This document shows positions 15,625 to 20,819 of a stretch of 20,819 bases of DNA, one piece after another. Position numbers and translations under genes: made by a program. The notes under the pieces are model-generated. The model was not told the DNA's origin. It saw only the letters and a program-made list of their open reading frames with translations, and did not search any database. Each line of letters begins with the position of its first letter. Position 1 is the first letter of the stretch. The DNA comes from CAZFAP01 sp964516325 (GTDB taxonomy: Bacteria > Auribacterota > JABMQX01): assembly GCA_964516325.1 (NCBI GenBank), contig CAZFAP010000082.1, positions 1-20,819 on the forward strand, written 5' to 3'.

Positions 15625-16869
15625 TCACATGACGTTCGTCCAGGCAACATCCTGAGAGCTTTCCGGTCGCACGTCCTCCACTCGCCAGTGGTAAACCGTT
15701 ATCTCTCGGTTCTGGTTGCGGGAAACGATCGCCGTTACCTTCACTGCCGCCTTGTGAAACTTCCCGGTGGATTCGATCCGGAAATATCCGCTCTGGAAAC
15801 CGACCATTCCCCCATTGAAGAGTATGTTGTACAGAGCAGGCGAAACTTGAAGCACGATGGTTTGGATTTCCTTGGGCTGAGACGCACTCTCTTCTCTCGC
15901 CTCAATGATCGTATCGGCAACAAAATCGTCGTTCTCAAAAACCGCCATCAGCACCTCTCGCGGCGCCGTGAAAAGATTAATCCTCCCGTTGGAGTACGCG
16001 GTAAGGAAGTTGATCAATCCGTAGGTCGCTTCAAGGCCCTCTTCTCTCTCCCAGGGGGCGGTCTCCGGCAAGGTAAATCCGAGTCTCTCCCGTTCCTCCC
16101 ACTGTTCATCTTCCAGTCCGGTCAACTGCATCGGATACGGCGTATCCCCGAAGAAAACCAGATCCGTCATCCCTTTCACTAACTTCAACTCGTAGATGGA
16201 CTCCATCTGATCGTTCCGGCACGAGTACGGCTCCGGCAGGCTCTCGTAATAGTGATACTCCGCATTTCCGTCGTCGTCCGGGTCAACCCAGTCGGTGATG
16301 TTCTCCACAAGCTCGTAGGGGTCCACGTCCGGGTACTCGAGATTCTCGAGGAGGGTCAGCACCCATTCCCTGTGAAGGGGATTCGCGGCGCCGCGCCGCC
16401 CCTGTGCCCCCAGCGATCCCCCCAGAAGATTGACATTGATCTTTCGTTCCTCGTCGTAGATGACGATGCTGGCTGTCGGGACGTTCCCTCCCTTCTGCCT
16501 CGCCAGGAAATCCTCGTGCTTGTCGAGCGTGAGTTCCTCCTCACTCATATTCACCCGCTCGGCGATCTCGTCCGGGTCCGTCTTGTCGAGGACGATCCCA
16601 TTAAGCTGCGCCCAGTCCTCCTGAAGGTTGTCCCGCCCCGGATCATCCTGCCTCAACAAGTGAATGCCGTAGTTTACGCCAGCTTTGGCAGCCTCGAGCG
16701 CAACAAGTCTGTCGCGGAAGTTCGCCGCGATATGCATGTCCACGCGAACCGAAAAGCTGAAATCGAAAATCACCACCGCCAGGATGGCGACGACTGCCAG
16801 AACAACGAGCAGAGCGACTCCTTTATCGTCTGCCGCCCGGCGTTGGGGGTTGCACTCCTGTTCCTGCAC
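15625..16869 (-). CDS. gspK: Type II secretion minor pseudopilin K
   Basis: Pseudopilin that caps the tip of the T2SS pseudopilus together with GspI and GspJ. It has 414 residues, and this large size is typical of GspK. The leader ends ADDKG (13-17) and is followed by the hydrophobic helix VALLVVLAVVAILAVVIFDF. Position +5 after the Gly is Val, not Glu, as expected only of GspK. An SAM-like helical region with AEYHYYESLPEPYSCRNDQM and a VRPESSQ C-terminus follow. The start is GTG 16869 with GGAGG 10 bases upstream. The gene overlaps the end of gspJ by 47 bases. Confidence 0.88.
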   Translation of the reverse strand: MQEQECNPQRRAADDKGVALLVVLAVVAILAVVIFDFSFSVRVDMHIAANFRDRLVALEAAKAGVNYGIHLLRQDDPGRDNLQEDWAQLNGIVLDKTDPDEIAERVNMSEEELTLDKHEDFLARQKGGNVPTASIVIYDEERKINVNLLGGSLGAQGRRGAANPLHREWVLTLLENLEYPDVDPYELVENITDWVDPDDDGNAEYHYYESLPEPYSCRNDQMESIYELKLVKGMTDLVFFGDTPYPMQLTGLEDEQWEERERLGFTLPETAPWEREEGLEATYGLINFLTAYSNGRINLFTAPREVLMAVFENDDFVADTIIEAREESASQPKEIQTIVLQVSPALYNILFNGGMVGFQSGYFRIESTGKFHKAAVKVTAIVSRNQNREITVYHWRVEDVRPESSQDVAWTNVM

Positions 16870-17851
16870 CTGACGTATTCCTCCGAATTGTTGGCCGCGA
16901 CGGCGAACTCACTCCTGAGTCGTATCCCTGCCGGCCGGGTGTCCCTTGTCCGGGTCTCTGGCCTCCGCGGCCCCCGGTCTCCGGGGTGAAGTCGCCACGT
17001 TCCCCTCTGCCCTCACCTCGTCGTCCTCTCCGCTCAAGCTGCGGACCGCCAGGCACCCCGGGACCCCGCCCGCCGGGTCCCCCGGGGGCGCCCTGACTGC
17101 CTGGCGCCGCCTGCTCCGTGGGTTGGATCGAGGTCGCCGTTCGTCCCATAGCCAGCACCACCGTGCTGCTGAAATCCTCAATCTGCCCCTCATCATTCCG
17201 AACCGAAAGGTCAATCTTCACTGCCCGCGGCAGATACGGCGTCTCTTCGGAATCCCACTCTTCCTTCCACGCCTTTTTCTCCTCCTGCGTCTGGTCTTGC
17301 TCGCTGGTGGTTTGGCCCGTTGTGCGTGCCGGCTCCTCAGTTCCGTCGAGATAGGTAAGATTCAGTTCGACAACATTCTTGCCCAGGATTTGCAGGACTC
17401 CGCCGGTCTCCAGTTCGTCATCCGGGCTCACGTCCTCCCTTCGCACGAGAATTCCCGCATTCCTCTCGTCCAGGTAGTAGCTCACTTCCGCCAGGTCTCC
17501 TTCCGGCGCATCCTTTCTGGAAATGACGTGCGCCGTCGTGACGAAAGTGACTACGTCGCCATCATTCTCGCCTTCGTGAATGTCTTCTCCTCGGAAAATG
17601 AAATTCTGCCGCCTGGGAGAAAAGTACGCGCAGCCAATGTCCTGCCGCATTCGCGCCATGATCAGCCGCGCCGTCTGGTACGCCCCTTTCGTCATTTCAT
17701 TGCGGCGCATAATCCGGCCCATGGTGTGAAAGGAGCTGTACATGACAGTCACGAGGATCGAAAGCAACATGACAGCCAGAAGAACCTCAACGAGAGTAAA
17801 CCCCCGTCCGGTCCGCCCTCGTCTCTCCTCTTGTCGTTGGTGATGTCCCAC
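16823..17851 (-). CDS. gspJ: Type II secretion minor pseudopilin J with Gly/Pro/Arg-rich tail
   Basis: Minor pseudopilin of the T2SS tip complex. From GTG 17851 (GGGAGG 9 bases upstream) it has 342 residues, well above the roughly 200 usual for GspJ. The prepilin site is RTGRG|FTLVE (G17|F18), followed by the hydrophobic helix with Glu at +5. The globular part follows the family pattern (AYFSPRRQNFIFRG, GDLAEVSYYLDE, RAVKIDLSVRND). From about residue 244 to the end, about 99 residues are low-complexity and rich in Gly, Pro, Arg and Gln, with collagen-like G-x-y stretches such as GAPGGPGGRGPGVPGG. This tail is unusual. TTG 17884 is an alternative start, but it would lengthen the leader. The gene overlaps the end of gspI by 65 bases and the start of gspK by 47. 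Confidence 0.85.
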   Translation of the reverse strand: MGHHQRQEERRGRTGRGFTLVEVLLAVMLLSILVTVMYSSFHTMGRIMRRNEMTKGAYQTARLIMARMRQDIGCAYFSPRRQNFIFRGEDIHEGENDGDVVTFVTTAHVISRKDAPEGDLAEVSYYLDERNAGILVRREDVSPDDELETGGVLQILGKNVVELNLTYLDGTEEPARTTGQTTSEQDQTQEEKKAWKEEWDSEETPYLPRAVKIDLSVRNDEGQIEDFSSTVVLAMGRTATSIQPTEQAAPGSQGAPGGPGGRGPGVPGGPQLERRGRRGEGRGERGDFTPETGGRGGQRPGQGTPGRQGYDSGVSSPSRPTIRRNTSGAGTGVQPPTPGGRR

Positions 17852-18374
17852 TTCTCGCGTCCTCCCTTCTATTCGTCGCGGCAATGTAGGTTACGAGCCG
17901 TACCGTCGGGGTGATCCGCTCCAGGTCCCAGGGGTCCACGTCGGTCGGCCGCCGCACAAGCCGCCGCGAAAATACCTCGACAGTAATCTTCTGAACACCC
18001 TCGTATTCGGTCTCCTCGACGGTGCTCAGCCACCAATAATCCCACCGCCATTCCGGTTGATAGATTTCCGTCTCTTCCTCGTCGTAGAATTCCCCCTGCT
18101 CGAGCACGTACCTCAGCCCGTTCTCATACTCCTCCGCCTCCTCATTCTCCATCTCCGTGATCCCCTTCGCTTCCATCTTGTTAATCTTCTCCTCCGCCAG
18201 GAGAGTCCCCCGCGAAAGGATTTGCGAATACAGGTAATTTCTGAGGCTGATCGTGTGGGAATTCAGAAGCGCCACGATCGAGATGGAGATGACCGCCAGG
18301 GCTACCAGCACTTCAAGAAACGTGAAGCCCTCGCGGGTTTCCATGCGGATTGCTGACGGGCCCTTATAGTTCAT
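17787..18374 (-). CDS. gspI: Type II secretion minor pseudopilin I
   Basis: Minor pseudopilin that starts the tip complex with GspJ and GspK. It has 195 residues. The start is ATG 18374, with a perfect AGGAGG (18382-18387) 7 bases upstream, and overlaps the gspH stop by 11 bases. The leader ends METREG and is followed by FTFLEVLVALAVISISIVALL, with Glu at +5. EVLVALAV is typical of GspI. The sequence LRNYLYSQILSRGTLLAEEKI also fits the family. The rest is acidic (EMENEEAEEYENG). The C-terminal 35 or so residues, rich in Arg and Thr, are encoded where the gene overlaps the start of gspJ and may be a loosely constrained extension. Confidence 0.87.
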   Translation of the reverse strand: MNYKGPSAIRMETREGFTFLEVLVALAVISISIVALLNSHTISLRNYLYSQILSRGTLLAEEKINKMEAKGITEMENEEAEEYENGLRYVLEQGEFYDEEETEIYQPEWRWDYWWLSTVEETEYEGVQKITVEVFSRRLVRRPTDVDPWDLERITPTVRLVTYIAATNRREDARSGTSPTTRGETRADRTGVYSR

Positions 18375-18981
18375 CGCCCAGCCTCCTGGGGGGTTCCCTC
18401 TCGAAAAGCTCCGGCGGAGGTTCCGGAAGGAAGGCGTACTTATAGACCCTCGCTTGCCCATTGTAATGTTCGAGATGAATGGTATAGACCCTCTGATTCG
18501 GGCTCATGAGCCGGATGACAGTGTCATCTGCCGTGCCGTCGGGACGGAACTCGATTCTAACTATGCCGTCGAAGGCCTCGCTCCCGTCTTCGAGGATCAC
18601 TCGCTCGAACGCAATCTGCTTTTCGAGTCGCGTCCTCCCGATAAAATCGTCCCTGTACTCGATATAGGCTTCGTCCTCCAGAGCATCCCAGTCCTGGTAT
18701 TCCGTCTGCAGCTGATCCGCCCTCTCTCGGAGGACGGTTACCCGATATTCCTCCTTGTCGAGGTCAACATTCAGAAAATAACTCCGGCCGTCCTTGGAGG
18801 CGGCGTTGCGAAGGTACATCATGGTCCCCGAGAGGCGGCGAGCAACCCCTCCGAGGGTCGCTCTGGAAAACGTCGAGGTAAACCGAGGCAGCGTGATGGA
18901 CATCATCACTCCCATGATGACCACCACGACTGCCAGTTCCAGAAAAGTAAATCCATCCCTTCTGCGGAACATCGGAATCAC
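18364..18981 (-). CDS. gspH: Type II secretion minor pseudopilin H
   Basis: Minor pseudopilin linking the tip complex to the main GspG filament. From GTG 18981 it has 205 residues. GGGAGG (18989-18994) lies 7 bases upstream of this GTG, against 16 bases for the in-frame ATG 18972, so the GTG is favoured. The prepilin site is RRRDG|FTFLE (G10|F11), followed by LAVVVVIMGVMMSITLPRF, the classical GspH helix. The globular domain includes RLSGTMMYLRNAASKDGRSYFLN, which fits the GspH/FimT family. The C-terminus is Pro/Glu-rich. The stop overlaps the start of gspI. Confidence 0.87.
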   Translation of the reverse strand: MIPMFRRRDGFTFLELAVVVVIMGVMMSITLPRFTSTFSRATLGGVARRLSGTMMYLRNAASKDGRSYFLNVDLDKEEYRVTVLRERADQLQTEYQDWDALEDEAYIEYRDDFIGRTRLEKQIAFERVILEDGSEAFDGIVRIEFRPDGTADDTVIRLMSPNQRVYTIHLEHYNGQARVYKYAFLPEPPPELFEREPPRRLGDEL

Positions 18982-19054
18982 CGAGGCGCCTCCCGGAGGG
19001 CAACGGCGGCGAGAATCTTCCTGCGGACCGAAGCCCAAAACGCTCGCTCTCGCC

Positions 19055-19504
19055 TTACTTCTCGTCGAGAGTGTGGTTCGTTACGTCCTTGCTCACCCCT
19101 TCCCCGCCCTCGACGCCGTCTTTGCCGTAACAGATAATGTCGTAGTCGGTGTTGTTCATGCCCGGCTGGCGATAGACGTACTCGCGTCCCCACGGGTCCT
19201 TCGGGATCTTATCAAGATAGGGTCCCTCCCAGCTCTCCGCGATGTCCGCATTCATCGGCCTCTCGACGAGAGCCTTCAGCCCTTCGTCCATGCCTGGAAA
19301 AATCCCCGTGTTAATGTTGAACTCGTCCAGAGCCTGCTTGAAATTGGCAATCTGCGCTTTTGCCGCCGTCCGCCGGGCTCGGTCCGGATGGCGGATGACC
19401 CTCACTCCGACCACCGCCACGAGGATTCCCAGGATGGTTACCACAACCAGAAGCTCAACGAGCGTGAAGCCTCTCCCATTTTTCTCACGTCTCGACCCAT
19501 TCAT
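19055..19504 (-). CDS. gspG: Type II secretion major pseudopilin G
   Basis: Main subunit of the T2SS pseudopilus, whose cycles of assembly push exoproteins through the outer-membrane secretin. It has 149 residues, normal for GspG. The prepilin site is KNGRG|FTLVE (G12|F13), followed by LLVVVTILGILVAVVGVRV. The family's C-terminal core is complete: the NTGIFPGMDEGLKAL helix-loop, GPYLDKIPKDPWG, YVYRQPG, and the calcium-site loop CYGKDGVEGGEG. The ATG has GGGAGG 7 bases upstream. A 7-bp hairpin lies just upstream, between gspF and gspG. Confidence 0.95.
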   Translation of the reverse strand: MNGSRREKNGRGFTLVELLVVVTILGILVAVVGVRVIRHPDRARRTAAKAQIANFKQALDEFNINTGIFPGMDEGLKALVERPMNADIAESWEGPYLDKIPKDPWGREYVYRQPGMNNTDYDIICYGKDGVEGGEGVSKDVTNHTLDEK

Positions 19505-19525
19505 AACTCAACCTCCCTTTTCCAG

Positions 19526-19554
19526 TGGCCGCATGCACTTTTCTCACGCGGCCA
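19526..19554 (-). other. Intercistronic hairpin between gspF and gspG
   Basis: TGGCCGC (19526-19532) and GCGGCCA (19548-19554) form a perfect 7-bp stem with a 15-base loop. It covers the gspF stop codon and lies about 20 bases before the gspG ATG. It may stabilise the mRNA 5' end for the abundant GspG subunit or partly attenuate transcription. It lacks a T-tract. Confidence 0.4.
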
Positions 19555-20767
19555 ACTTGTTCATATCGAAAATCGGCAGGAGAATGGACACAACGATAAA
19601 CCCGACGATGACTCCCATCACCACAATGATCAACGGTTCCAGCAGCGCAGTCAATCCGGCTACCGCCGTCTCCACCTCGTCCTCGTACGCATCCGCCACG
19701 TTGAAGAGCATTTCCTCGAGATTCCCGCTCGCCTCCCCAACGGCGATCATGTGCGTCACGATGGGCGGGAATTGCTTGCTTTCTTTCAGAGGGTCGGAAA
19801 TCGTTTGCCCTCGCGCGATGTTGTCTTTTGCCTCGTCAAGGACTTTCCCGATGACGGCATTCCCCACCACGTTTCGTACGATTTCCATCGCCTGCAACAA
19901 CGGAACGCCGCCCGCGACAAGAGTCCCCAGCGTCCTCGCAAACCGAACCATGCACAGCTTCCGAACCAGGGTGCCCAGCACCGGCAGCTTCAGTCGGAAG
20001 GAGTCGTATCTCATCCTTCCTTTCTCTTTGCGGATGTACCTCTTGAACGATATGAACACCGCAACGAGTCCACCGATGACAAACAGCATCTTGTAGCTCT
20101 TCACGAACTTGCTCGTGGCAATCAGGACCTGTGTCGGAAGCGGCAGGTCTCGCCCCATTTCCACGAATAATCTCGTCAGCGTCGGCACCACGTACGTCAT
20201 CAGGAAGGTCAAAACCCCTCCCCCCACAAAGAGCATGACCACCGGATAGACCATGATGGAGCGAATGCGGTTTCTCTGCTTCTCGCTCTTCTCCAGATAG
20301 TCCGCCAGACGCTGCAAAATCGTCTCCAGGGCGCCGGCGGATTCTCCCGCTCGTACCATCCCGATGTAGAGGTTAGAGAAGAGCTTCGGATGGTCCGCGA
20401 GAGCATCCGCAAAGGTAGAGCCGGAATTCACCTTCTCCCTGATTTCGAGGATACCTTTCTGGAGAGGGTGTCCCTCGAGCTGTTCGATGATTGCCGAGAG
20501 AGACTGAACCACAGGCATTCCCGACCGCAGAAGCGTGGACAACTGCCTCGTGGTGGAGGCAATGTCCTTCCTCTTGACCCGCCTGAGGACCTTTCTTACC
20601 TTGACCTCCGAGGTCAGCGTAACCTCTTTCTCCGCTTCGGTCACGCTCGTGGTGTACAGGCTCTGCATGCGGAGTTTCTGGCGAGCTTCCTTCGCCGTGT
20701 CGGCGTCCACGAGGCCGCTCACAGTCTTTCCAGAAGCGTCCAGCGCTTTGTACTCGTAAACGGGCAT
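19544..20767 (-). CDS. gspF: Type II secretion inner-membrane platform protein F
   Basis: Polytopic core of the T2SS inner-membrane platform, which couples the GspE motor to pseudopilus assembly. It has 407 residues, the normal length. The start is ATG 20767, giving the family-typical MPVYEYKALDASGK; GTG 20797 would add ten atypical residues. Two tandem T2SSF domains are clear: the first around 70-195 (LSTLLRSGMPVVQSL, MVRAGESAGALETIL) and the second around 275-395 (ARTLGTLVAGGVPLLQA, MIAVGEASGNLEEML). Membrane helices follow each domain, ending LEPLIIVVMGVIVGFIVVSILLPIF. The usual neighbour gspE would lie beyond the right edge of the window. The last bases (20798-20819) include GAGGAGGA on this strand and may be the end of that gene. 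Confidence 0.95.
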   Translation of the reverse strand: MPVYEYKALDASGKTVSGLVDADTAKEARQKLRMQSLYTTSVTEAEKEVTLTSEVKVRKVLRRVKRKDIASTTRQLSTLLRSGMPVVQSLSAIIEQLEGHPLQKGILEIREKVNSGSTFADALADHPKLFSNLYIGMVRAGESAGALETILQRLADYLEKSEKQRNRIRSIMVYPVVMLFVGGGVLTFLMTYVVPTLTRLFVEMGRDLPLPTQVLIATSKFVKSYKMLFVIGGLVAVFISFKRYIRKEKGRMRYDSFRLKLPVLGTLVRKLCMVRFARTLGTLVAGGVPLLQAMEIVRNVVGNAVIGKVLDEAKDNIARGQTISDPLKESKQFPPIVTHMIAVGEASGNLEEMLFNVADAYEDEVETAVAGLTALLEPLIIVVMGVIVGFIVVSILLPIFDMNKLAA

Positions 20768-20819
20768 AGTGCTCAGCAACTCCTGCAACAGATTCACTTC
20801 CGAGCCAGCTTCCTCCTCA

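Noticed and set aside
18794..20170. 458-codon plus-strand frame across gspH, gspG and gspF
   Set aside because: It runs antisense through three well-supported pseudopilin and platform genes and is His/Arg-rich without domain features.
1..20819. CRISPR arrays, tRNA or rRNA genes, IS elements
   Set aside because: I see no spaced direct repeats, cloverleaf sequences, rRNA signatures or transposase motifs anywhere in the window.

Overview
The window comes from an uncultured Gram-negative bacterium. It has a type II secretion operon, secreted proteins with signal peptides, strong AGGAGG-type ribosome binding sites and a GC-rich sequence. It looks like a metagenome scaffold: there is a run of ten Ns, and the first gene is cut off at the window edge. 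The mix of a family PL11-like pectin lyase, an SSS transporter, a GALK-like sugar kinase, secreted beta-propeller-like proteins and a T2SS suggests a polysaccharide degrader, perhaps from the PVC or a related candidate phylum. The sequence alone does not fix the phylum.

Layout. (1) Positions 1-6264, plus strand: the 3' part of a rhamnogalacturonan-lyase-like protein; a 423-base gap with a nested inverted-repeat element and a good sigma70-like promoter; an SSS symporter; a membrane-anchored protein that looks like a decayed endonuclease/exonuclease/phosphatase fold; and a long galactokinase-like GHMP kinase. (2) Positions 6417-9676, plus strand: a tightly coupled three-gene cassette ending in a KGGVGR-type deviant Walker A ATPase with a helical C-terminus. 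It resembles a biological-conflict or defence system, and its first gene contains the N gap. (3) Positions 10023-13246, plus strand: two tandem paralogous secreted proteins, each with an in-frame TGA at codon 133, followed by a secreted beta-propeller-like protein. (4) Positions 13398 to the right edge, minus strand: a T2SS operon in the order gspF-G-H-I-J-K-L-M, converging on the plus-strand genes at about 13.3 kb.

The strongest new signal is the tandem pair. Both read through the same TGA into homologous sequence in the same frame. Both carry the same 19-nt hairpin with a GGG loop exactly 15 nt after the TGA. The surrounding 38 nt are identical even at synonymous positions. This is the picture expected of selenocysteine insertion with bacterial SECIS elements, giving a Sec-x-Cys motif in a secreted, GATase1/ThuA-like protein. 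Many other genes here end in an ordinary TGA, so UGA is not globally reassigned.

The first block may serve uptake and phosphorylation of pectin-derived sugars, and the T2SS would export such enzymes. These links are inferred from gene context.
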